NCBI RefSeq assembly: GCF_004102725.1 | Contig: NZ_LHQS01000002.1 | Coordinates: forward strand, 301,984 to 365,983 | Length of the DNA: 64,000 bases | Source: Methanoculleus taiwanensis | GTDB lineage: Archaea; Halobacteriota; Methanomicrobia; Methanomicrobiales; Methanoculleaceae | Direction of reading: 5' to 3' | The notes under the pieces: model-generated | The model's input: the letters and a program-made list of their open reading frames with translations, nothing else | Database searches by the model: none | Told to the model about the DNA's origin: nothing | Position numbers and translations under genes: made by a program | Shown here: positions 24,493 to 33,965 of the stretch, piece after piece | Position numbering within the stretch: the first letter of the stretch is position 1 | Layout of the letters: each line of letters begins with the position of its first letter

Positions 24493-25521
24493 TTACTCTC
24501 TTTTGAATCTCTTCAGAATGGCGTATTTCGGCCTGGAATATTCAACGCCAAAGTAGGGAACCAGGTCTGGATTAAAACCTGATACGAATGAACTCAGCTG
24601 TGTCATATTGCCGCCCATCAGGTTGATCCGCCGAACTCCGAGATTGCTGAGACCGGTGAAGGTATCGTAGCAGAGAAGTGAGGCTGCTCCCATGGAGAGA
24701 TGCTCTTCGGAGGATGCGGCCGACCAGCTGTGGGCCATCTTCGGGTCCCACAACGTGACCTCCGCAGCTACGATTTCGCCGGAAGAAGTGTGTGCAACCC
24801 GCATCTCACCCAGATTCTTCGAAGTAATAAGATCCAGCAGACCCAAAAGATGTTCCCTGGAGAAGGGCGGCTTTTTCCCCTGTTTTGTGAATGTGCTCAT
24901 GGTGAGACTCCAGAAGATCTCGGGATCAAACTGTTTGGTTGTAGAGATGCCGTGCTTCTGAGCTTTACGAATATTCTGGCGGACATCTTTTGATGTATTC
25001 TTCAGCAGATCGTCATGCAGGGAAAGGATGTAGGTGTAGTATACCCTTGGATCCCATCCGTTCTGGGTGAACGCCCGGATATCCTGCAGGCCGGGAGAGT
25101 GTACCAAATTCACATGATCAAATCCTTCTCCTGCGATATGCTCAAGAATCGAAACGATAATCATTCTGTTGTGCAGTTCTCTTTTCCGCTGCTTTGCATT
25201 CTCAATTTCAGAGAGTACCATCCCGCCGTAAGGTGTCGCTATCGTTGTCGAAGAGGCTATTTTAAGAATCTTATATGGATTTGACAGGAAAAGAGGGCAC
25301 CCTCCGATTAACTCTCCGTCTGCGTAGCATCCAAGAAGGATCAGCGTCCGATCCTGCAGCGAGGCATTACGTACTAGCCAGTCGCTCGTATGAAATACCG
25401 TCCCCTCTGCCGAACCGGCAACCAGCGCATCCCAAAGGTGCAGTTCATCGCCCTTGACTTCCTCCACTTCAAGCGCTACCATACCCTGGGCACCAGGCTC
25501 GCCTAGGGATGTACTTCCCAT
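24493..25521 (-). CDS. FemAB/GNAT-like protein, type B copy 2
   Basis: A 342-residue paralog of the gene at 21615-22613, sharing WDALVAGSAEGTVFHTSDWL, LQDIRAFTQNGWDPRVYYTY, VRQNIRKAQKHGIS and INLMGGNMTQLSSFVSGFNPDLVPYFGVEY-type segments. The stop of the upstream type A gene and this start overlap as TAATG, so the two are translationally coupled; that favours the ATG at 25521 over a later one at 25482. The type A and B proteins probably act together or in sequence on one surface product. Confidence 0.82.
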   Translation of the reverse strand: MGSTSLGEPGAQGMVALEVEEVKGDELHLWDALVAGSAEGTVFHTSDWLVRNASLQDRTLILLGCYADGELIGGCPLFLSNPYKILKIASSTTIATPYGGMVLSEIENAKQRKRELHNRMIIVSILEHIAGEGFDHVNLVHSPGLQDIRAFTQNGWDPRVYYTYILSLHDDLLKNTSKDVRQNIRKAQKHGISTTKQFDPEIFWSLTMSTFTKQGKKPPFSREHLLGLLDLITSKNLGEMRVAHTSSGEIVAAEVTLWDPKMAHSWSAASSEEHLSMGAASLLCYDTFTGLSNLGVRRINLMGGNMTQLSSFVSGFNPDLVPYFGVEYSRPKYAILKRFKRE

Positions 25522-26522
25522 TAAATATTTCGGCTTTCGGTGAGCATTTTTTTAGACCGGTAGAGCAGTGAAGCTTTCTTTGAAAGAAGGACGGTCCTTG
25601 AGAGGATCGGTATATGATCAGCCCCGAATTTCACTTTGTACCGGAAGCGGCGATTGTTTGGATCTATTCTCTGCCGCCCGAACGATACCTTTTCATACCC
25701 GTTTTCCCATGCCCAGTTCACGCCCTCCCAGTAAAGGTACAGGCTCGGGGAGTATTTGTTCGGGAGGTTCCGGTTGAGAGCGAGGTACTCGAAATAGGCG
25801 GTCTTCTGATCGGGGTGGAGTATTGCCAGATTCCCGCCGGCAAATGAATCTTCGCTTGTTAAAAGCGCAACTCTCAGTTCCTCTGGTGAAAACGAGTCTA
25901 TGAGTTTCTGAAAGAAGGATAACGGTAGAATCTCTCCGTTTATATGATTCAGGTTTTCTGCATAGTAATGATAAAATCTCTCGATATCACGTTTATGGTC
26001 GATCTTCTGAACCTCAAACTCTACCTTCTCGAATGCACGGATCTTGTACCGGTCATCCTTTGACAGTGTGCTCTGCCAGAGGGTATCCGGAGGCTTATGC
26101 TTCAGGTTTACCACCATATTGCCTAGATTTTCATTTGGGAAGTTGTCATACTCTATTCTGTCAATGATCTCCGGATTATACGTGGTGAAATGGAGGAATG
26201 AGTAATCCTTCGCGAAGAGCGATAACAGATCGTTGATCCGCCGGATATCGAAGGTGTCTGCCAGAATAGGCTGAGTGTACTCGGAATAAGGGATGGTGTT
26301 CAGACCCCGGAAAAAGCCCGTCTTTTGCTCGATAAACGGACATATGCCGACGATATGCTGTTCGTCCAGAATAAGGTAGTACTTTAGGTTCAGTCGAAAT
26401 ATATCCTCCAGAATAGTCTTCCATCGTACACTGTGGAAGGGTGTCCCCTCCCCGCACTGACGGTTGAACTCTTCCCACCCGTCTGCGTTATACTCTGATA
26501 ATGCCTCAATGGAATACGTCAT
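25521..26522 (-). CDS. FemAB/GNAT-like protein, type A copy 2
   Basis: A 333-residue paralog of the gene at 19037-20068 and parent-like match to the remnant at 22650-22842. The opening is SIEALSEYNADGWEEFNRQCGEG, the middle FYHYYAENLNHINGEILPL, and the end LYLYWEGVNWAWENGYEKVSFG. I start at the ATG at 26522, with GAGGTG about eight bases before. It is the first gene of the A-B pair; AT-rich CTTATTATT just upstream (near 26543) is a plausible promoter. Confidence 0.82.
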   Translation of the reverse strand: MTYSIEALSEYNADGWEEFNRQCGEGTPFHSVRWKTILEDIFRLNLKYYLILDEQHIVGICPFIEQKTGFFRGLNTIPYSEYTQPILADTFDIRRINDLLSLFAKDYSFLHFTTYNPEIIDRIEYDNFPNENLGNMVVNLKHKPPDTLWQSTLSKDDRYKIRAFEKVEFEVQKIDHKRDIERFYHYYAENLNHINGEILPLSFFQKLIDSFSPEELRVALLTSEDSFAGGNLAILHPDQKTAYFEYLALNRNLPNKYSPSLYLYWEGVNWAWENGYEKVSFGRQRIDPNNRRFRYKVKFGADHIPILSRTVLLSKKASLLYRSKKMLTESRNI

Positions 26523-26544
26523 GGGAGCACCACCTCGCAAATAA

Positions 26545-26951
26545 TAAGCATAATACTTTCTCTCGTTCCCTGTGGTGGGTCATCCGCGGCCCATATCGAT
26601 ACCGCCACCGGGGGCTTCTCTCCAAAAATCCCTCTTCCTTCTTGGATATAATTTAGACGCGGAGACGGGCGTCGGGATGATCGGGTTTCCATGGGAAATC
26701 CCGGGACGTTGTTTAGTGAGGGTTTTCAACCGGAATACCGCTGCAGGACGTCCAGTTCCTCTCTCCGGGTAAGGGGCCGGGAGAGCGTTTCGGGAGGCGT
26801 CGGCATACGGGGAATCACATGGTTGAAAGGCTCCGGTTCTCCCGCAGTCGAGCCTTCCCGCATTGATTATAGAGGCGTATATACCGACAGCACCCGGATG
26901 AGAACCAACCGCTTCGTGACCGATCCCATCGACCTGAGCGTATGGCATCCG
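26545..26951. other. Intergenic stretch with no gene seen
   Basis: About 400 bp between the type A gene and the large membrane protein gene on the same strand. No start with a ribosome binding site, no family similarity and no clear RNA. Confidence 0.4.
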
Positions 26952-28880
26952 TCAGTGTATGAAACGGTATACTTCGACGCCGTAGTTTGAGTAAACCTTA
27001 TCCTCTACGAAGAGTTTCCGTGAGATCTTCAGAATATTTTCCTCTGTAGGCAGGTAGGGTTGGAGACTCTCCGGGTCGAACTCGTCATACGTCCCGAGGA
27101 GCAGTCCGTTCTTCAGGAACTGACCTTGAGGAATGATGATGTATCCGTGCTCGCCCGGGGTTTCCAGCGTGCTCTGCAGCCAGTAATTGCTATACACCGG
27201 TATAGTATAGTATGGTAGACCCAGGTTTTCAGATCCGTTGAACTTCTGCCGGTAGAAGAATCGCCATGTATAGTAATCCGAGTGCAGGGAAGACCCGCTT
27301 GGAACCATCGTTAATATGTGATCAAACCCGATCATCTCATCCTGGGTAAAGGAGTAGCGTATGTGACTCGGTTCGTCCTTCACAAGCCCAAGGGAACCGA
27401 TACCGAAGATGACGACCAGCGTGATCAGCAGTATCCCGCTCCATCGTGGCGTTCTTCTCCCGGTAGACAGGTATTTGGCGAAGATGTACATCCCGACTCC
27501 CATGGCGAGGGCGAGAAACGGCAGGAACAGAATTGCGAACCGGTCCATGCGAAGCACTTCGACGAACTGGAATACCGTAGTAAGAATATTCGGAACGTTC
27601 AGGAGTACCGCTGCCAGTCCCAGCATACCGAATACGATCGAGTACCTCGGCTGTTGCTTCCATATGAGGTAGATTGATCCGAGCAAAGCGAAGAAAACGA
27701 TGAGCAGAATATCCAGCCGGTTCACGAGGAAACTAAGGCCTAGGTGCTCAACGTTTGCAAAGACGATACTTTTATAAAGGGTCGACTCTGTGCGTGGGAG
27801 CAGCTCCCATATGAAGGAGTACGCAACGAAGAACCAGTAGGTGGCAAAAAGGGCGATAGGCACTGTCAGAAATACCGGGTTCACGTGCTTTTTGTCTCGG
27901 ACGAACAGTTCGAGGATAAAGAGGAGTCCGAGCAGGATGATGATCATGGGTGTGGAGATCTGGTGCGTGAGCAGAATGAAGACGAACGTGATGACGACGA
28001 GAGCTCTCCTGGCGGCGGGTCTGGTAACGGCAGAATCTATGTCTGATTTTGGATTTGCCAGGGAGTAGAGCAGGTACAGGAGGATCAGGAACCCGACATA
28101 GGCCATGGTTCTCGTCACCATATATGTGCCGTAGTAGATGACACTGGCATTCATGGCATATGCAAGGACGATCAGGAGAGAGATCTGCTCGTTTTGGAAT
28201 ATCCTGTCGACCAGGTAGTACAGGAGCGGTATCGTGCCGACGTAAATCAGGCCGGTGGTGATAAAGAGGGAAGTCTGGATATCCAGGCCGAGGGTGAGCG
28301 AGGAGAGAGCCACAAATATGTGGTAGAGGGGAAAGTTTGTGTAATTACCGAGGTCAGGTGGGATGATATGCCCGGATAGGTAGGTGATGGTGGACATGTA
28401 GATATGCGGCATTGTATCCGTAGCGCCGAAATAGAGCGCCGACCGAAGAGTATAACTGTAAATGGTGACCGCGAGGGTGAGCATGCCCTCTACGAGCACT
28501 ACCGCGGGGAGTATCCTCTTCGATAGTATCTGGACGAGGATTATGGCATACAGGATAAGAACCGCTACAAGGCCCCACCTGGAGTCGACGGGGGTGATGA
28601 GAAAGACGGGGATGGTGAACATATAGAGCAGCCCGAATAGCAGTGCGGATTTTGAGGGATTATACGAAAATAGCCCGATCTTCCCTGACAGATCAATCTC
28701 CTTCCTTTTGATGAGGATGAACGCAAAAGACCCGATGATTGCCGGAACCGCAAGAATCGAGCCGTTGATCAGGTAACTCATCCTGTCAATGAGAACGCTG
28801 AAAATGAAACCTGCTACATACGTGATCAGTATCAGGTACGGGAAGACCCCGGCCAGTCTCTCCAGGAATCGAATCTTCAT
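26952..28880 (-). CDS. Large membrane protein, glycosyltransferase-like (GT-C type)
   Basis: A 642-residue protein with about 13 hydrophobic helices, then a soluble C-terminal domain of about 130 residues (from IRYSFTQDEM). A loop with FGATDTMPHIYMSTITYLSG, acidic and His-bearing, lies after the fourth or fifth helix, as in GT-C enzymes that use lipid-linked sugars. I would expect a transferase or ligase of the surface glycan, but no named family is certain. Its place between the FemAB cassette and the GT4 genes supports such a role. Confidence 0.7.
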   Translation of the reverse strand: MKIRFLERLAGVFPYLILITYVAGFIFSVLIDRMSYLINGSILAVPAIIGSFAFILIKRKEIDLSGKIGLFSYNPSKSALLFGLLYMFTIPVFLITPVDSRWGLVAVLILYAIILVQILSKRILPAVVLVEGMLTLAVTIYSYTLRSALYFGATDTMPHIYMSTITYLSGHIIPPDLGNYTNFPLYHIFVALSSLTLGLDIQTSLFITTGLIYVGTIPLLYYLVDRIFQNEQISLLIVLAYAMNASVIYYGTYMVTRTMAYVGFLILLYLLYSLANPKSDIDSAVTRPAARRALVVITFVFILLTHQISTPMIIILLGLLFILELFVRDKKHVNPVFLTVPIALFATYWFFVAYSFIWELLPRTESTLYKSIVFANVEHLGLSFLVNRLDILLIVFFALLGSIYLIWKQQPRYSIVFGMLGLAAVLLNVPNILTTVFQFVEVLRMDRFAILFLPFLALAMGVGMYIFAKYLSTGRRTPRWSGILLITLVVIFGIGSLGLVKDEPSHIRYSFTQDEMIGFDHILTMVPSGSSLHSDYYTWRFFYRQKFNGSENLGLPYYTIPVYSNYWLQSTLETPGEHGYIIIPQGQFLKNGLLLGTYDEFDPESLQPYLPTEENILKISRKLFVEDKVYSNYGVEVYRFIH

Positions 28881-28884
28881 GCCA

Positions 28885-29195
28885 AACCTCTACTCTCCCT
28901 CTGGATGAGCGACTCCCTTCTGAACTCAAACCTTATAAATTTCAGCTATCAGTTGTCGCCTTGCATGGTGAAAAGGTGCAGTCACGCATCTCTCTGTGGA
29001 ATCTCCCTGATCCGGTGCAGGTTTCTTCTCCTTACTCTCTGCTGGGTGTTTCATTTCCACGTGCATGATCCTGGATATATCCTCTGCAGGAGATCTGGCC
29101 CGGCTATGGAACATGTATGCGCATACTCGCCGGTCATGTCTACACTCCTCGCAAAATTCGGGCAAGAACTCGTTTTTTCAAAAAAATGGCGATTT
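28885..29195. other. Intergenic stretch with no gene seen
   Basis: Divergent gap holding the promoters of the membrane protein gene and of the short ORF and GT4 gene. No coding potential recognised. Confidence 0.4.
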
Positions 29196-29198
29196 CCT

Positions 29199-29211
29199 AA
29201 AATTATATATA
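29199..29211 (+). promoter_or_regulatory. TATA box before a short ORF and GT4 gene
   Basis: AAAATTATATATA is a strong TATA box. Initiation about 25-30 bp downstream (near 29235) would give a short leader that still includes the GGAG of the GTG-started short ORF at 29252. Confidence 0.6.
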
Positions 29212-29251
29212 CCTGTTTATATTACTTGCTACCGAGGTCGGAGATCAGATC

Positions 29252-29419
29252 GTGATAGTCAGAGGCAACGCCATCACCACCATCAGAGCCGTCGCATCGG
29301 CAGAACCAAAAGGCGCAGAGGTGAGCTTTCTGCTTCTGTTCCCGGATGCTATCCAGGAGTCCTGTCTCTGCCTCCGGGGCTCTCCCGGGGATCTGGCTGT
29401 GTCAGCATGGAGAGTTTAG
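29252..29419 (+). CDS. Short ORF (55 residues), unknown
   Basis: Starts with GTG at 29252, with GGAG eight bases before it and a strong TATA box about 45 bp upstream, and ends with TAG at 29417-29419. The product begins VIVRGNAITTIRAVASAEPKG and carries a short hydrophobic run (VSFLLLFPDA). It ends 14 bases before the GT4 start, whose ribosome binding site GAGGTG lies in that gap, so both would be on one transcript. It resembles nothing I know and may be a leader peptide, a small protein or a gene remnant. Confidence 0.45.
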   Translation: MIVRGNAITTIRAVASAEPKGAEVSFLLLFPDAIQESCLCLRGSPGDLAVSAWRV

Positions 29420-29433
29420 GGATGAGGTGAAGC

Positions 29434-30567
29434 ATGAAGATCGCGTTTTTTGATGTCTACAATCCGGTTCCTATCAACAGCGGTGGCGACTGGTACAGAT
29501 TCTATCTGCTCTCTGAGTTAGGAAAGGGGAACGATGTATGCGAGTATTACGCACTGGATGTCGAAGGCAAGGAGGGTTACCTGCCTCCTGAAACAAACTT
29601 CAAGATGCAGTATCTGGCATCAAAACTCCCCTTCATCAGGCAGTCGAAGTTTTTGAGTATAATGAGGCCGGAGTATCTCCTGACCCGGCCTTCATCCGGG
29701 ATTCGTACTCCCGATGCAGTCTTCTTCAGTGTTTTTTACTATCATATCGCAAGACGGATTGCGAACAGGAGTCATATTCCGAAAATTCTTATTATGCATA
29801 ATGTCGAATGGCAGTACCTCAAAACGAATAACTCCCCGTTGTTTATGCCGATGAGACTCTACGAAAACCACGTTATCCGAAACGCTGATGCAGTCGTTAC
29901 GATCTCGCTCAGTGATTATGAGTATGTAAAAGGACTGATTGACGAAGAGAAGATCTTTTACATCCCTCCTCAGGTTGATACCGACCTGTTCAACCCTCAT
30001 GGATCACGTCATGAGTTCGGCGGTGATAAATTCAACCTCCTGTTCTATGGCAGCCTTGATAGGGATCAAAACCATGAAGCATTACGATTCATCGTCCAGG
30101 AGCTGGTTCCAACCATCAGCAATGAAGATCTGGATGCAAAGGTCAGGATGAACATCTTCGGGTCGGGAACCCCGCCGGAACGCTTCAACCTGAGAGAGAA
30201 TAACCACATTAATTATATGGGGCCGGTTGAAAAGCCTGGCGACTATGTACGGGCGGCCGATGCCGTTATTGTTCCCCTGAAAAACCAGGGTGGGATGAAG
30301 ATACGGATACTTGAAGCATTGGCGTGCGGCAGGCCTGTCATTGCATCCTCGCAATCCATACAGGGTCTTCCGGCAGCTCTGCAGGAGTACGTACTTACTG
30401 CTGATTCCGTCCGTGAGTATATCGACACGGTGAGAATGCTCATTGAAGGGAGTATTTCACCTGCAATAAATGCAGATGCGGTTCTCCAGTCACTGAAGGG
30501 GAGATCCGTTGATGATTTAATAACGCATCTGAGAGGAGGAACCATCCCGGAACTCCCCTGGTCATGA
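29434..30567 (+). CDS. GT4-family glycosyltransferase (a)
   Basis: A 377-residue GT-B enzyme. The N-terminal domain opens with MKIAFFDVYNPVPINSGGDW, whose SGG is the usual acceptor-side loop, and has LIMHNVEWQYLK. The C-terminal domain has LLFYGSLDRDQNHEALRF and the retaining GT4 signature region AADAVIVPLKNQGGMKIRILEALACGRPVIAS, including the Glu of the EALACG motif that contacts the nucleotide sugar. Probably a transferase adding one sugar of the surface glycan. GAGGTG lies before the ATG. Confidence 0.88.
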   Translation: MKIAFFDVYNPVPINSGGDWYRFYLLSELGKGNDVCEYYALDVEGKEGYLPPETNFKMQYLASKLPFIRQSKFLSIMRPEYLLTRPSSGIRTPDAVFFSVFYYHIARRIANRSHIPKILIMHNVEWQYLKTNNSPLFMPMRLYENHVIRNADAVVTISLSDYEYVKGLIDEEKIFYIPPQVDTDLFNPHGSRHEFGGDKFNLLFYGSLDRDQNHEALRFIVQELVPTISNEDLDAKVRMNIFGSGTPPERFNLRENNHINYMGPVEKPGDYVRAADAVIVPLKNQGGMKIRILEALACGRPVIASSQSIQGLPAALQEYVLTADSVREYIDTVRMLIEGSISPAINADAVLQSLKGRSVDDLITHLRGGTIPELPWS

Positions 30568-30733
30568 CGGCAGTGCTGGATCTGACAGTGGAATGACCCG
30601 CCCAAACCGCGTCACCCCGGTTGAATCGGCTCATCCTGGGTATCCCGGTACCGGTGCGGCATGTGAGACGATAGACCGGAGATCTACACTGCCGGGATGG
30701 ACTATACCGGGACGGATCGTTCGGACGAGCCGT

Positions 30734-31957
30734 TCATCGCACTGGAGGACGATCGTTCAGGAGCTGAGTGTACAGCGTAAGGTACCTCGGACCCACAGCC
30801 TCAAAGGTGAAATTGGGACTGATAGAGAGTGCATGTTCCATCATTCCCCTGCACCGCTCGGGATCGCTCAGCAGCTCTCGGGTCTTTGTGACGATCTCCT
30901 CTTCGGGGGTATACCGGTCGAACAGGAGTGAGCACCCGGAGATCTCTTCAGAAGACTCAACAGATGCCCGAACTACCGGGATCGCCCCGCAACGGAGGGA
31001 TTCGAAGAGTTTGTTCGGTGAGCTTGTGATCCAGTACGTCGTCTCCGGTTTGACGAAGAGAAATCCTACGTGCGATCGCTCGGTGAGCCGCTGGGTCGTG
31101 TCTCTGGCCACATATCCCTGGTGGAAGCGGAATCGCTCCCCGTACTGCTCCTGGAGCGGCAGCATCATCCGCTCGAGTTCCGCATCGTTCCCATAGGAAG
31201 GCCCGCCGATGAAGCATGTGGTCTTCGGTATCTGGCCTAATACCTCCGACGCGACCTTCAGTAGAAGTCCTATGTCCCGGTCGTGGGGGTTGAGGGATCC
31301 GATGTAGAGCAGGTTCATAGAAGAATCACTGCCGAACGATCGGGCTTTCTCCTGGATGCATGCCTCATCGTAGATGTCGGCAAGAGGGTAGTTCGGTACC
31401 TGTGTGGAGGCTGCTCGGGGAAACAGCGATCCGAGGCCGGAGTTGCCCCCGAGACTGGCATGGACGACCCCGTCGATACTGTCTCGGGCAAGGATCTCGT
31501 ACATTCTATGGATGGTCGGAACAGGCAGCCGGGTTTTCTTATAGAACACCTCGAAAAACTCGTGTCTGTCGTATACGATTTGTGCGTCCCGGAGATGATC
31601 CCTTTTCATCATCATCGCAACCCGCAGAAGGCCGGGATCGTGAACATGCAGCACCGTCGGGGCAGCCGGGTCTACATCCAGAGCTTCGAGTGCTTTCTGT
31701 ATCCGTGGGGAGAAGAGGGAGGGGAAGAGGTACATCGTATTGAAGCAGAGTACGTTTGCAAGGCGCATCGTGGAAAACGGTGGTTTGATACGGTAACCCT
31801 TTTCGCCGTACAGAGAGAAGCGGCCGGGCTTGAGGGTGGGAGCGAAGAGGCTGAAGTGGAGGCGAAAGACATCTCCGGTATGCCGCAGTAGATACGTTAT
31901 ATGCCGGGCCAGCCGCCCGTCTTCCGGCTGATGCTCGTCCAGAATAATGACGTTCAT
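30734..31957 (-). CDS. GT4-family glycosyltransferase (b)
   Basis: From the ATG at 31957, 407 residues in two GT-B domains. Visible features are VLHVHDPGLLRVAMMM and VYDRHEFFEVFYKK in the first domain, then LLYIGSLNPHDRDIGLLL and SSPNKLFESLRCGAIPVVRA in the second, the latter matching the E-x7-E nucleotide-sugar region. Starting at the GTG at 32002 would overlap the stop of the upstream gene, but the ATG at 31957 has GAGGTG before it. It forms a unit with the transferase gene upstream. Confidence 0.87.
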   Translation of the reverse strand: MNVIILDEHQPEDGRLARHITYLLRHTGDVFRLHFSLFAPTLKPGRFSLYGEKGYRIKPPFSTMRLANVLCFNTMYLFPSLFSPRIQKALEALDVDPAAPTVLHVHDPGLLRVAMMMKRDHLRDAQIVYDRHEFFEVFYKKTRLPVPTIHRMYEILARDSIDGVVHASLGGNSGLGSLFPRAASTQVPNYPLADIYDEACIQEKARSFGSDSSMNLLYIGSLNPHDRDIGLLLKVASEVLGQIPKTTCFIGGPSYGNDAELERMMLPLQEQYGERFRFHQGYVARDTTQRLTERSHVGFLFVKPETTYWITSSPNKLFESLRCGAIPVVRASVESSEEISGCSLLFDRYTPEEEIVTKTRELLSDPERCRGMMEHALSISPNFTFEAVGPRYLTLYTQLLNDRPPVR

Positions 31958-31998
31958 CTTTGCATGCACCTCATGCCCTCTGTTGGTTCCCCCGGTGC

Positions 31999-33114
31999 TC
32001 ACGCGAGCTCCCGGTAGATCGATGAGAGTCTCTCCTCCATGATCCCCCAGCGGAACAGGTTCTCATAGGCTGTCCGTGCGTTCACCCCGAGCCTGTTTCT
32101 CAGGTTTACGTCCTCTTTCAGGCGCAGGACCGCTTCCCTGAAAGCATCGGGATCCCCGAAAGGAACGATCACGCCGCACCCCGTATCCCTGACAACGGAC
32201 GTCATCGAACTGCCGTCATTCACGATGATCGGTTTACCGCAGAGCATGGCCTCGAAGAGCTTGTTCGGGCTGGCGAAGCGATTGTTGGGTACCTGCGGGT
32301 CGTAGAGGGCGAAGAGGAGGTCTGCCTCCATGGTTTTTGCCAGGATCTCCCTGTGCGGGGTCCACGTGAAGGAGAGCTGGATATTCTCGGAACTGCTGCA
32401 GATCTCCTGGAGCTTCCGGCTGTATTGCTCGGAGCACGGCCCGAGAATGGCGAGGTGTACGCCCGGGAGATCCCGAACGATCCGGCAGACCTCGTCGAGG
32501 TACCGGTCTTCCTGAACGTTGCCCCCATAGAAGATCCTGAATTGACCGTCGGAGTTCTCCAAAGAGATCCCGTCGATCGTGCTCTCTGCCGGAGAGTTTG
32601 CAATGATGGCGACCTTTTCTGCAGTGAGACTGCCCACCTGCTCTATTCGTGCCGGATCCGGGAGAATTACCCGGTCCGCATACTGCATCAGATACCTATC
32701 GATGGCCGATACGTATCTCTTTGAGAGATCCGGGAAGAGGGGAAACTGGATCATCTCGGCATAGAAATCATAGATGTCATATACGACCTTCTTCCCCCTC
32801 AGTCTCCCGACGAGGAGTGCCGGCACATAGGTGTCGAAGTCAGCTGCATGAACGACGTCAAACTTCCCGAATGCGAGGTGGAAGGTGATGAAGAGCCACC
32901 ACAGGGGCAGGTACAGCATGACACGGAGATCGTCCGGCTGTACCTGCACCCGGAATTTCTTTAGTCCGTTGCTATCTTCGTCGCGTGACTTCGGCCTCCT
33001 CCCCCTGTCCCAGACAAGAAAGCAGACCGAGTGGTCGTGCTTTCGGAGAGCTTCCGCTTCTTTCTCGAGTCTCGTGTCCGGGTAGTGGGAGCGAATCATC
33101 AGTACCTGTACCAT
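31999..33114 (-). CDS. GT4-family glycosyltransferase (c)
   Basis: From the ATG at 33114, 371 residues. The N-terminal MIRSHYPDTRLEKEAEALRKHDHSV, central VVYDIYDFYAEM and VILPDPARIEQV, and C-terminal FRIFYGGNVQEDRY and ASPNKLFEAMLCGKPIIVNDG segments are typical of the family. It shares the SPNKLFE block with the next gene, so the two are probably related by duplication. The open frame extends 78 codons upstream to 33348 but that part has no similarity. First gene of a two-gene unit. Confidence 0.87.
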   Translation of the reverse strand: MVQVLMIRSHYPDTRLEKEAEALRKHDHSVCFLVWDRGRRPKSRDEDSNGLKKFRVQVQPDDLRVMLYLPLWWLFITFHLAFGKFDVVHAADFDTYVPALLVGRLRGKKVVYDIYDFYAEMIQFPLFPDLSKRYVSAIDRYLMQYADRVILPDPARIEQVGSLTAEKVAIIANSPAESTIDGISLENSDGQFRIFYGGNVQEDRYLDEVCRIVRDLPGVHLAILGPCSEQYSRKLQEICSSSENIQLSFTWTPHREILAKTMEADLLFALYDPQVPNNRFASPNKLFEAMLCGKPIIVNDGSSMTSVVRDTGCGVIVPFGDPDAFREAVLRLKEDVNLRNRLGVNARTAYENLFRWGIMEERLSSIYRELA

Positions 33115-33377
33115 ACGAATCCTACAGTTCTGCATCTCCTGGCTGCGGGGGTTCCTGTTCCTCAATGGTATAAATACCTGCAGGATGGGTTGCGCGTCTG
33201 CCGCACCTCCCCCGGGGGACCTCTCCCCGTGCCGGAAGAGAGTGTTGCAGTACTCTTTCTGCACGGCGCCGGTGCCCGTGGCCGACCGGTGCCCGGCAGG
33301 GCAGGGGTGATACTGACATAGTCGCCACGGGCGCTGCGGATGGGGCATCTTCGCAAGAGAAAAGGTAATGGGGGAGT

Positions 33378-33965
33378 TTACACGAGGCTCGTCGAGATGA
33401 TCCTCTGCTGGAGAGTTGTCAGGATCTCTCCGGAAGGGCCTTTGTTCGCTCCGATGTACATACGGGTGTTGATCTGGTCGCTTGTAACGCCGGTGCGCCC
33501 GATCGGAGCGCCGGTGTACTCGATCCAGTTGTAATCGATGTATGCACCGCTCTTCGGGATCCCGCGAACGGCGATGCAGTAACTGGTCGTGCTGATGGCT
33601 TTAAACGTATTATTGTGAATGATCAGCTTGTTACCGGCGACGTTCCCGGACGCGGTGGCTATGCCGTGCATATCCACGACGTGAGCGTTGTTGCTCGCAG
33701 GAAAGTTCGGGCCGAAGAGGTTGTAGCGCACTTCATACCCGTTGTCGACATGCCCGGTGCCGGCGATCGCGTGGCGGCAGTAGTCGAACGTGTTCGCCTC
33801 GATCAGGCAGACGCCGCCCTGTCCGACCTCGACACCGTAGCCGAGACCGCTCATCTGACAGTGGTGGATGTAGTTGTGGTGGACGTAGCCGCCGGTCTTC
33901 ATGTCGGAGACCCCTGCTGTGCGGTAGATGCTGATTGCAGCGCCGCTCCAGCTGAAGAGCTCACA
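33378..33965. repeat. Long near-identical segment, copy 1 (pairs with 35443-36030)
   Basis: The 3' part of the beta-helix gene matches 35443-36030 at roughly 90 percent of bases by eye, in the same orientation, including silent positions. This points to recent duplication or gene conversion. Confidence 0.8.
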
